Origin: G963674665 sp963674665
GTDB lineage: Bacteria; Desulfobacterota; Desulfovibrionia; Desulfovibrionales; Desulfovibrionaceae
Direction: 5' to 3'
Length of the DNA: 64,000 nucleotides
Assembly: GCA_963674665.2 (NCBI GenBank)
Contig: CAXXPL010000009.1
Location: forward strand, 496,001 to 560,000
A model generated the notes under the pieces. That model ran no database searches, was not told the DNA's origin, and worked only from the letters and a program-made list of their open reading frames with translations. Positions 8,184 through 15,507 of this stretch are shown in pieces (the stretch's first letter is position 1; each line of letters starts with the position of its first letter). Position numbers and translations under genes: made by a program.

Positions 8184-9338
8184 CTATTGATAGGCCTTGG
8201 ATAGGCCGAGACTAGGTTTGATAGGCTCGATAGGTTTTCGGGCCTTTCCTCCCATTAGAAGTTCCAGGTGCGGCCTGACGTCCTCTCCCACCATCTTCCG
8301 AATATATCTGTCCGTTGTGGACAACTTCTTGTGCCGCAAGACCGTCTGTATCACCGTGGAAGGGACGCCCTTCCTGGCGAGTATAGTTGCCGCCAGTCCC
8401 CTGATACCATGACAACCGAAGGGTTCTACCCCAGCTTTCTCGCACAGCTTTTGGGGAAACCCTCTGTGCAAGCCATACTGATTGCCGATGTAATTTCCAA
8501 CAATTTGTGGAAAGACAAGGTCGTTGATCGCATATTGCCGATGTTCCACAAGCGCCTCATGAAGATCATCGAGCATGGGTAGCCACTCGTATACCATGGT
8601 GCTCGTGCGGTTCTTCTTACTGCCTAGACGCACCTTCCGGTTGATGAAGTCGATGTCCTTTGACCACTTCCACCTGAATAGCTCGCCTTTCCTGGCGGCG
8701 GTGCAGAGCAGGGCGGTCAAGAGAACCTTGTCCTGGCCTTCTGCGATGTCGTAAACCCTCCAAAAGTCGTCTTCAGGTGGAACATAATGCCCTTCCTCTT
8801 CAGTTGGGAATCTATCCACGACGCGGAAGGGGTTGGGCTTTATCTGCGGAAATCCATCTAGGAACTTCACGCCCCAGTTCCAGGCGGCCACGAAGTTCTT
8901 GCGGATCTTATTGGCAGCGTTGCCGCTGCGCTCTGTGAACTGCTTGTTCAGGTACCTCAACGTCATTTCTGGAGTGATGCTATCCACAGGCATGCGGGGA
9001 TCATCCAGGCTCTTTAGGAACCGTTGGGCCTCGCTTTTTTTCTCGGAGAACACCTTGGGTGAATATCTCCGGGCAAAAAGGAGATATTCAGTTAACCACC
9101 CCAGGATCGTCGGCGAGGAGTTCAAAGGGGTCGTCGTCCGCACCGGGGATGATACTTCCGGTGCTGGTACTTCCGGTGTTGGGTTTGTATGTGGCGTTGC
9201 TGCTGCGCCCTGGCGCATCTGGGCTTCCCAGTTCAGTGCCTCGGTTTTCGTCTTGAACTGTCTGGTGATCTTTCTGCCGTCCTGTTTGACCTGCCCACGC
9301 CAAACCGTCTTGCCGTGGTTCATAACCTTGTGCGGCAT
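8184..9338 (-). CDS. Tyrosine recombinase (island integrase)
   Basis: 384 residues. N-terminal arm-binding region (WRGQVKQDGRKITRQFKTK), SAM-like core-binding domain (about 80-180) and a C-terminal catalytic domain. Catalytic residues can be placed: Arg in ARKGEL near 213, HGIR near 307, RHK near 333 and the nucleophile in DRYI near 343. It would cut the tRNA-Glu site and integrate or excise the island. The gene ends 76 bases from the attachment repeat. A proline/threonine-rich linker at about 50-75 is unusual but harmless. It looks intact. The excisionase-like frame overlaps its 5' end. Confidence 0.93.
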   Translation of the reverse strand: MPHKVMNHGKTVWRGQVKQDGRKITRQFKTKTEALNWEAQMRQGAAATPHTNPTPEVPAPEVSSPVRTTTPLNSSPTILGWLTEYLLFARRYSPKVFSEKKSEAQRFLKSLDDPRMPVDSITPEMTLRYLNKQFTERSGNAANKIRKNFVAAWNWGVKFLDGFPQIKPNPFRVVDRFPTEEEGHYVPPEDDFWRVYDIAEGQDKVLLTALLCTAARKGELFRWKWSKDIDFINRKVRLGSKKNRTSTMVYEWLPMLDDLHEALVEHRQYAINDLVFPQIVGNYIGNQYGLHRGFPQKLCEKAGVEPFGCHGIRGLAATILARKGVPSTVIQTVLRHKKLSTTDRYIRKMVGEDVRPHLELLMGGKARKPIEPIKPSLGLSKAYQ

Positions 9339-9507
9339 ATGCGCTCCTTAAAATACCCGCTATCGGCTGCTCAAAGAACAGGACACGGCGACCGAATTTC
9401 ACCCCGCCGTATTTGAGATATTGTCGCATTATCGTTCGCTCTTCAACCTCAAAAAGCCCTGCGACTTCCTGAAGAGACATCTTACGTCCCAAATCTCCAA
9501 ACTTCAT
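9088..9507 (-). CDS. Excisionase-like helix-turn-helix protein
   Basis: The first 55 residues look like a small winged-helix DNA-binding protein: MSLQEVAGLFEVEERTIMR gives a helix-turn-helix, then KYGGVKFGRRVLFFEQ a wing. This is the style of phage excisionases. The frame runs 250 bases into the integrase gene in another phase, so the last 80 residues (low complexity, serine/glycine-rich) are probably read-through coding without selection. Being directly upstream of int supports a directionality-factor role. The N-terminal domain is convincing; the exact protein length is not. Confidence 0.6.
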   Translation of the reverse strand: MKFGDLGRKMSLQEVAGLFEVEERTIMRQYLKYGGVKFGRRVLFFEQPIAGILRSAYAAQGYEPRQDGLAWAGQTGRQKDHQTVQDENRGTELGSPDAPGRSSNATYKPNTGSTSTGSIIPGADDDPFELLADDPGVVN

Positions 9508-9699
9508 TACGAAACCATCCCCTGCCGTTTGAGTGCATATGCGTGTGGTCTATCCACGCTGAGTAACATGAAGGCGGATAATGACAACCCCGGTCAAAAT
9601 TATTGAGATTAAGAACTTTTCTTTGAGGTGAGGCTGTATGTAGCGACCCGGAGCTATTTATCCCTATGATGGGTATGCTGTTATCATTGGGGGAAACAG

Positions 9700-9728
9700 A
9701 AAAAAGCCCGGTTTAAAATAACCGGGCT
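9700..9728 (-). terminator. Rho-independent terminator of the RHH gene
   Basis: On the minus strand AGCCCGGTT pairs perfectly with AACCGGGCT around a six-base loop and is followed by six T residues. It lies about 115 bases past the stop of the RHH protein gene. Confidence 0.85.
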
Positions 9729-9842
9729 ATTACGCCTTATGTCATATTTGTAATGCTTACCAGAACGAAACTGTGGCAGTATGCACAAGCAGAATCCTCA
9801 GCTCATAGCAAGGTGTTGCCATCCTTAAAGGATTAATTTCAA

Positions 9843-10352
9843 CTAAAGCTGGTCTTTCACTTGATCCCAAAAATCATTAATGCTGACGAAAAGTCCATTG
9901 ATATACTGCTCTGCTTCATTGCTCAAAAGTCCTTCATCATTTGGGGCGAGGTTTGGGTGATCATTGTAGAATTCACTAAGCAGATAAGGCAAAGTGTGTT
10001 CGTCATCACGGTGATCAGAGAAATCCATCAAATTTCCGTATCCATCCACTGGAATCTCAAACTTAATTGCTTCGGAAAGATCTAAATAATGAGAATTCTT
10101 TGCCCATTCCGCCCCATCCTTACGGCCTTTGTTATACATTTCCTGTACAACTTCAGCTTTCTCTGTTTTCAGCCTTTCAATAATTTCTGCCATATCAATA
10201 CCCTCCGTAATAGTTTGTGCCATACGCTCCTCGCGAGCGACGGCGATTTCAAGTGCTTTTTGAAAAATCGTTGATGGTGACATTTTGTCCTTAAAAAGCT
10301 CGAACCTCTCACCAAGCTCATCTGGGACTGAAACTGAAAATCGTTTGACCAT
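9843..10352 (-). CDS. Ribbon-helix-helix N-terminal protein, function unknown
   Basis: 169 residues. The first 45 residues (KRFSVSVPDELGERFELFKDK, then a second helix ending ALEIAVAREE) fit an RHH DNA-binding domain. The middle is a charged helix and the C-terminal half is acidic and unrecognised. Such proteins are often autoregulatory repressors or antitoxin-like, but no toxin gene is adjacent. AT-rich compared with the surrounding island. The upstream strip at 10375-10412 holds repeated TATTACTAC/ATTATTAC units that could be its own operator. A strong terminator follows. Confidence 0.6.
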   Translation of the reverse strand: MVKRFSVSVPDELGERFELFKDKMSPSTIFQKALEIAVAREERMAQTITEGIDMAEIIERLKTEKAEVVQEMYNKGRKDGAEWAKNSHYLDLSEAIKFEIPVDGYGNLMDFSDHRDDEHTLPYLLSEFYNDHPNLAPNDEGLLSNEAEQYINGLFVSINDFWDQVKDQL

Positions 10353-11294
10353 AAATCAACCTCCGGTGTTACCAACTGAGATAGGTATTACTACTACTAT
10401 CATTATTACTCTGTCAAGCCTGTAATAAAAATAAATCGTTGTCCGTCTTCGGATCCATGCCCTGATTTCCGATATCCTGTTCATGATCCTGAAACCGCCT
10501 TTCAATGGCTCTACATGAACGTTCCATCAGATTTCTGGTCGTTTGTAGTAAGTCAGTGTGGTTGAATTCAATATATAGGCCATCACTGATGGCCATAGTG
10601 GGCGCAGGTCAGGTGATCTTGGCTTCCGATTAGGTACAGGGGCGATAGTCAGTTGAGCAAACCGACGGCCTATTTACTCTGATTAGATATGCGTGTTTAG
10701 TAGTAATGCAGGCCGTTGGCCAAATTTTGTTCTATAACAATCAAAAAAATAAAAATAATTTTGGGGTGTTGGAATAGACCTAGGACTTATACCTCCCTTT
10801 CGCTAGAAACACCCCCCCCCGGTCGATCGCCAAAAGGGGGACCCGTGGCGGACCGCCGCCGGAAAGGATCATTCGGAAAAATCCAAGGAAGCGTCGCCCA
10901 AGAACTTCATCGTCGACCAGGACGTTGCGCGATGCGGCCAGACTGGAGTAGGGCATATGGACGGAGGTGCGGGCAGGTGGGCAGGATGATAACGGTGCGA
11001 CTTCCTAGTGAGCACGGCAACGGCAGGGCTGGGAGACTAGCCCTCCATCAAGGGGCATGACCTTCATGGCTGTAATGTTTTGTACATTACAGGCCGGGGA
11101 CCAGGGCGGCCAATGTCAGATTGGGCATGGCCACGATCAAGGTGATGTCGGATGTGCACACGGGAGAAACGCGAAGCGCACGTGCGTCGGTGCGTAATGT
11201 ACAATGCATACGGGGTGAATGCCTGGGATAGCGCTGCCTCGAAGTGATCATTGCCCCAGGTATATCCTGGGATTGCTCCGGGCATATCCTGGGA
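10353..11294. other. Intergenic region with small palindromes, no supported gene
   Basis: About 940 bases. Near the RHH start are TATTACTACTACTATCATTA repeats (possible operator). CTGTAATG and CATTACAG form a perfect 8-base inverted repeat at 11069-11091. Near the recombinase end, CCTGGGATA, CCCAGGTATATCCTGGGA and ATATCCTGGGA repeat between 11222 and 11293. The 114-residue open frame starting at 10716 has no ribosome site and a proline/arginine-rich composition and is not accepted as a gene. Confidence 0.5.
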
Positions 11295-11972
11295 CTACTT
11301 CAACCGACCCATGAGATTTTTTACGCTCTGCGCATACCACCGCCCACCGCGTGGGCTGCAAATGCTGCGCTCATTGAGTTGGCGGGCAATGGCGGTTAAG
11401 GATCTGTGGCCCTCCTTTTTTAGTTCCTGAATGATGGGATCAAGGTCTTTTGCGTGTGTATCTGCCCGATACTTAATTTCCTCAACGGCAGCACGGTTGC
11501 CCTGGCCAGCCGCATGCAGAAATTTGGCTCCATGCGGATTGCCTAGGCGAACACCACGTGCCTTGGCGGCTTGCAACGCGGCCCGCGTGCGTTCCGAGAT
11601 AAGTTGCCTTTCCCTTTCTGCAACCAGTGCCAGCACACCAACTGTCAGCCTGTCCACGCTAGGGACATCTACCGCTTGGAAGTCCACACCTGCATCCTGC
11701 AAAGACAGCAGGAATGATGCGTTCCTGCTCAGCCTGTCCAACCGTGCAATGAGAAGTTTCGCCCCTGTAACCTTGCAATAATGGAGCGCTCTCGCCAACT
11801 CTGGCCTATCACTTTTAGTTCCGCTCTCAATCTCCACAAATTCCTTCAGCAGAACCCAGGAACCGCCGTTCAAGAATGTTTCCACTGCCTGTCGTTGCGC
11901 ATCCAATCCCAGGCCGCTTTGTCCTTGGCGCACCGTAGACACTCGAAGATATGAAACAAATTTTCCTTCCAT
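11295..11972 (-). CDS. Serine recombinase (resolvase/invertase family)
   Basis: 225 residues. The N-terminal catalytic domain has YLRVSTVRQ with the nucleophilic Ser near residue 12, GLDAQRQAV, the IARLDRLSRN motif and the ERERQLISERTRAALQAAKARG hinge helix in two parts. The C-terminus carries a helix-turn-helix of the resolvase type (SLTAIARQLNERSI). It cuts and rejoins DNA at short dyad sites. The ATG at 11972 follows GAGGTGG and is preferred over one five codons earlier. It stands alone. Repeated CCTGGGATA-type half-sites just past its stop may be its target. It could resolve cointegrates or invert a segment of the island. Confidence 0.85.
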   Translation of the reverse strand: MEGKFVSYLRVSTVRQGQSGLGLDAQRQAVETFLNGGSWVLLKEFVEIESGTKSDRPELARALHYCKVTGAKLLIARLDRLSRNASFLLSLQDAGVDFQAVDVPSVDRLTVGVLALVAERERQLISERTRAALQAAKARGVRLGNPHGAKFLHAAGQGNRAAVEEIKYRADTHAKDLDPIIQELKKEGHRSLTAIARQLNERSICSPRGGRWYAQSVKNLMGRLK

Positions 11973-12168
11973 GAACCACCTCGGCATATTAAAAAATAGC
12001 TATTCCTTCGTTAGGCAATTTTTTATAAATGATAATGGAATTTGTCAAGTCGCCTTTTGCCGTAAGGCATTTTTGAAAACACCTTGAAATAAAATGGGAT
12101 AGTTGCCCCATTCCCTCTAGATTGGGCGATTTGACCGGCATATGTTGGAGGTGATTTGTTATTTACCA

Positions 12169-12229
12169 GGGTGGCATTCCAAGATCTGAAAATCATACCC
12201 ACCGGGTGGCATTCCATGATCTCGAAAAT
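12169..12229. repeat. Direct repeat pair resembling an IS21-type terminus
   Basis: GGGTGGCATTCCAAGATCT (from 12169) and GGGTGGCATTCCATGATCT (from 12204) repeat with a 35-base period. IS21-family ends carry such tandem transposase-binding repeats. No istA/istB remains here, so at most this is a stranded end. The rest of 11973-12461 holds no supported gene. Confidence 0.35.
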
Positions 12230-12461
12230 GTATCACCATGAAATTTTCATGGATCTGCAATTGATGAAGTCCACCAAGAGAGGCAAGGCGTCCAGGCGAA
12301 AGATGACCGTCGTACCGAGCCAGGGAGAGACGGAAAGCGCCGCTGCCTATCTCTAGGTCATCTAAGATGCGGCGCTGCCATGAGGGGCACCTGGGGCGTC
12401 TGGATGGCGATACATGTGTAACATTATGAAATTATGAATATTTTGTGAAGTGCTGCCTATG

Positions 12462-12494
12462 AAAAAAGCGCCCGCGGCAAGATGCCGGGGGCGC
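12462..12494 (-). terminator. Rho-independent terminator of the primase/DUF5681 operon
   Basis: On the minus strand GCGCCCCCGGC pairs with GCCGCGGGCGC (one mismatch) around a short loop and is followed by six T residues. It lies just past the 163-residue coiled-coil gene, the last gene of a minus-strand run that begins near 19221. Confidence 0.8.
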
Positions 12495-12517
12495 CGCGGT
12501 TTGGTTCCGCTAGTAGA

Positions 12518-13009
12518 TCAGAAGCAGGTTGTTCTCGCTGATGCGGGCCGGGGCATCGCGGGCCTGGGAGCTGGGGCAAGCAGATTTTCGGGGATCTCGT
12601 TCCGAAGGGCGTCTAGCTCGCCCTGGCGCTCAAGCAGCCCGGCATCGCGCTCCAATATGGAAAGAAGGTCGGCGACACGGTGCCCGGTTTCTTTCCCTCG
12701 CAGTTGGCGATGAATCAAATCAATCAGTTGCGTGAACTTAGCGTCACGCTGCCGCAGATTATTGATTGTGACCACATAGCGATGCGGTAAATCCTGGAGC
12801 GCGAGGCGCAGTTGGTTTGCCTTGGAATTCAGAATTTCGCGCTCCTGGTCCAGGGCTCGCATGGCCTCGCGGCCCTCGGGCGTCAGAGCGTCGATGGAGC
12901 GGCGCTCCTTGTCGATCTCTGAAAGGCGTTTCGTGACGGGGGTCAATTCATCAATGAACTTGATGCGTTCGGCCTCTTGTTCTTCCTGTAAACGTTGAAT
13001 TTTACACAT
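12518..13009 (-). CDS. Coiled-coil protein of the phage-like module
   Basis: 163 residues, unrecognised. Almost wholly helical and highly charged (QEEQEAERIKF, DKERRSIDALTPEGREAMR), predicted coiled coil along most of its length, with a proline/alanine-rich tail. No enzyme motif. It follows the 96-residue protein by two bases and precedes a strong terminator, so it is the last gene of the operon. Position behind a DUF5681 gene suggests a packaging-related or accessory function, but this is only context. Confidence 0.6.
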   Translation of the reverse strand: MCKIQRLQEEQEAERIKFIDELTPVTKRLSEIDKERRSIDALTPEGREAMRALDQEREILNSKANQLRLALQDLPHRYVVTINNLRQRDAKFTQLIDLIHRQLRGKETGHRVADLLSILERDAGLLERQGELDALRNEIPENLLAPAPRPAMPRPASARTTCF

Positions 13010-13011
13010 TT

Positions 13012-13302
13012 TTAGTCCTCCCAGTCCGGCTCGGGACCGTTGTCTTCAGGGTTTGAAACATTTTCAATAATTTTTCCAAGGACTTGAGAAATGGCCGCAG
13101 TGCGTTCTGCCGGGGGCAGCTCCTGGGGCCACCAGGGATGCTTGCTCATGGGGCGTCGCCGTCCTCTACGTTGAAGCGGGTTTTCGATGTCATCCGTGAT
13201 AATTTTCGCGGCCAGAAACAGAATTTCTCCACCCGCCGGGGGGGTGCGTACCATCGTTTTGCCCTCGACTCTGCGAAGTCGGGCCTTCAGAGCACTACTC
13301 AT
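13012..13302 (-). CDS. Small hypothetical protein (96 aa)
   Basis: Unrecognised. Begins MSSALKARLRRVEGKTM, then a TPPAGGEILFLAAKIITDD segment and an acidic tail ending PDWED. Start set at ATG 13302 by the upstream GAGAGGAGC and because it overlaps the 3' end of the DUF5681 gene, a typical coupled arrangement. The KARLRRVE start and PPAGGE strand are common in small phage proteins of unknown role. Confidence 0.55.
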   Translation of the reverse strand: MSSALKARLRRVEGKTMVRTPPAGGEILFLAAKIITDDIENPLQRRGRRRPMSKHPWWPQELPPAERTAAISQVLGKIIENVSNPEDNGPEPDWED

Positions 13303-13836
13303 GGCTGGCTCCTCTCTTGGCCTTATCTTCCCGCAACAGGCCCTCAAGCGCACTCACACGCTCGTCGATGTCGGCCAGCTCCACGGCTTTGCCATGAGCC
13401 TGGACCAGGGCGGCAAGCGCCGTGGCCTCGCTCGGGGTGAGCAGGCCGTCGGTTGCGGCTTTGAGGATTGCGCCCGATGCCATGGGAATGTCCTTGGCCT
13501 CCTTAACTGGCGGGAGGTCAATCTGTACGGGCGCATCGCGTCGCACAGGAATCAAGCGCTCCAGGACGATCTTTAACATTTTTGAATCGCCCTCCATGGC
13601 GAGGTCGATGCACTGCTTGACGATCACCTCCGCTTTCTCATCAAGGAGGGCTTGGCCAAGAATTGCGGCACGGCAGCGTGAGCCTTGGGTACGTCCCTTC
13701 GGATTGCCCGATGCGCCGGGGAGAAAGCGACCTTGTTTGTCCCTGGTAGGTGCCGGTGTAGGATCTTCGGCAGGCACATGGGCCTGATCGTCGCCAGCTT
13801 TGGCAGGCTGCGCAGAGTTGGTACTGGCTTTAAGTT

Positions 13837-15147
13837 GGTTCATCCGGCCCAAGCGTACTTTTGACAAAATGAAAGGACATGGCGTCCAATCGATTTTTCT
13901 ACCACAGAGAATCGAAAGGAGTATCCGCCATGTCCACGAGCTTGCTCCACCACGCCTTCGGACTGGAGGGCTATGACTATATCCGCCAGTCTTTTATCGC
14001 AGGGAGCGTCGTTTTCTGGATAAAGCCCAAAGCCAAGCTGATCCGCTGCCCTGAGTGTAAACACCGCCGTATCATCAGGAAAGGCAGCAAGGAACGTTGG
14101 CTGCGAACCGCTCCCATCGGCGACAAGCCTGTCTGGCTTTGTGTGGAGACACCGCGAGTCGAGTGTCGTCGCTGCGGTTGTCTGCGCCAGATCAGCCATC
14201 CCATCGCAGACACAAGGCGCTGGCATACAAAGATTTTTGAGTGATACTTCCTGGCGCTGTGCAAGCTGATGACGCTCCTCGATGTTGCCTGCCCGCTCGA
14301 GATGGGATGGGATTGCGTCAAAGGCATCTTTAAACGCCACTTGGCCCGGCGCTACGCTACTCCCAAGCTCGGGCGGCTCAAATACATCGCCATTGACGAA
14401 GTAACCGTGCGCAAGGGCCACAAGTATCTGACGCTGGTCATGGATCTGCGAACCGGCGCCGTTGTCTTCGTGGGCGAAGGTAAGGGGGCCGAGGCACTCA
14501 TGCCTTTCTGGGAGCGGTTACGGCGCACTCACGCCAAGATCGCCGCTGTGGCCACTGACATGAGTGCGGCGTATATTGGGGCGGTGGCCGAAAACCTGCC
14601 AGGTGCGGCGTTGGTGCTCGACCATTTTCACGTGGTGAAGCTGATGAACTACAAACTTTCGTAGTTGCGTCGCAGGCTGTACCATGAACTCAAGGGGCCC
14701 TTGCAAAAGAAGACGCTGAAGGGCTCGTGCTGGGTGCTGCTGAAGAATCCAGAGAACCTCATCAACGAACGAGACGAACGTGAACGGCTGGAGGAAGCGT
14801 TTAGACTCAATGAACCATTGGCTATGGCGTATTCTCTAAAGGAGGATCTTCGTCAGATCTGGAGCCAGCCGAACAGGGCTTCGGCGTCTCAAGTGCTCGA
14901 TGATTGGATCGCCCACGCCAATGTGTCCAACGTGGAGCCGCTGATGCGCATGAGCGCAACTCTGGCGGCGTATCGCACCGGTATCCTTGCCTGGTACGAT
15001 CATCCCATCTCGACAGGTCCCATGGATGGAACAAACAACAAAATCAAGACCATGAAACGCCAAGCATATGGATATCGTGATATGGAGTTCTTCAAGCTCA
15101 GAATCATGGGCATTCATGAGGCGAAGTACTCTCTAACCGGATGAGCC
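13837..15147 (+). mobile_element. ISL3-type insertion sequence (1311 bp)
   Basis: Ends are imperfect inverted repeats (GGTTCATCCGG...GTACTT left; GGCTCATCCGG...GTACTT on the opposite strand right). The 8-base sequence TTTAAGTT occurs directly outside both ends (13829-13836 and 15148-15155), a target duplication of the size usual for ISL3. Length fits the family. Confidence 0.9.
13930..15144 (+). pseudogene. ISL3-family transposase with two in-frame stops
   Basis: One frame runs from MSTSLLHHAFG to the right inverted repeat. The N-terminus has the zinc-finger pattern CPECKHRR and CRRCGC; the DDE domain has YIAIDEVTVRKG, ATDMSAAY, LVLDHFHVVKLMN and the late MDGTNNKIKTMKRQAYG. TGA at 14242 (probably once CGA) and TAG at 14662 interrupt it, so the element cannot move by itself unless the stops are read through. 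No frameshift. Confidence 0.88.
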
Positions 15148-15263
15148 TTTAAGTTCATCTTTCTGAGACATTTTTGTAAACCTCCCGCACGCTTATTAGC
15201 AGCATGCTTAAATTGTTCTACATGTTAGCTGGTTACGTGTGTCCCACAGGTGGCTGTCGCCCT

Positions 15264-15499
15264 ACTGACGGGCACTGACGGGGATGAAAGCCTAGCCTGT
15301 CGGTTATTTTTCTTGGCAAAATGCAGTTTCCACAGTAGGTTACGCTGGCGCTCATGGTCTTACTGACGCGACTGACGGGGATTTTCGACTAATTTTCCTT
15401 ATGTGAAAAAAAATATTTCAACTCACTCCAGAAAATTATTTTTTTTCACGACCTAATAATTAATGAAAATACCCCGTCAGACCTGTCAGTCCCGTCAGT
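15264..15499. other. Iteron-like repeats flanking an AT-rich tract: candidate replication origin
   Basis: ACTGACGGG-type units occur as close pairs about one helical turn apart: 15264 and 15274, 15362 and 15371 on +, then three on the opposite strand at 15471-15499. A further pair (CTGACGCG, CTGACGGG) lies at 15618-15635 in the end of the primase gene. Between them is an AT-rich stretch (15390-15470). P4-like satellites place iterons bound by the primase-helicase next to an AT-rich unwinding region. The origin role is inferred. Confidence 0.55.
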
Positions 15500-15507
15500 G
15501 GAAGGTG

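Larger units (their letters stand above)
13295..15171 (-). pseudogene. DUF5681 (GRFLPGASGNPKGR) gene interrupted by an ISL3-type element
   Basis: The surviving part (13295-13836) encodes the phage-associated DUF5681 signature GRFLPGASGNPKGRTQGS followed by helices; proteins with this motif often lie beside large terminase genes. The 5' end was cut off: removing the IS and one copy of its 8-base target duplication joins ATG at 15171 (MSQKDE) in frame to LKASTNSAQ. A GGGAGG ribosome site sits upstream of that original ATG. So the IS entered near codon 7. An ATG inside the IS end (13843) might still allow low expression of a nearly full-length protein, but without an evident ribosome site. Confidence 0.85.

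Noticed and set aside
10716..11060. 114-residue plus-strand frame
   Set aside because: No ribosome site, arginine/glycine/proline-rich, contains a C-run of low complexity; no family resemblance.
14242..14664. Programmed recoding of the ISL3 transposase stops
   Set aside because: Two separate in-frame nonsense codons without a slippery site or recoding hairpin are more simply inactivating mutations.
15264..15499. Possible CRISPR array
   Set aside because: The repeat units are only about 9 bases, irregularly spaced and in both orientations, so they fit iterons, not a CRISPR; no cas genes are in the window.
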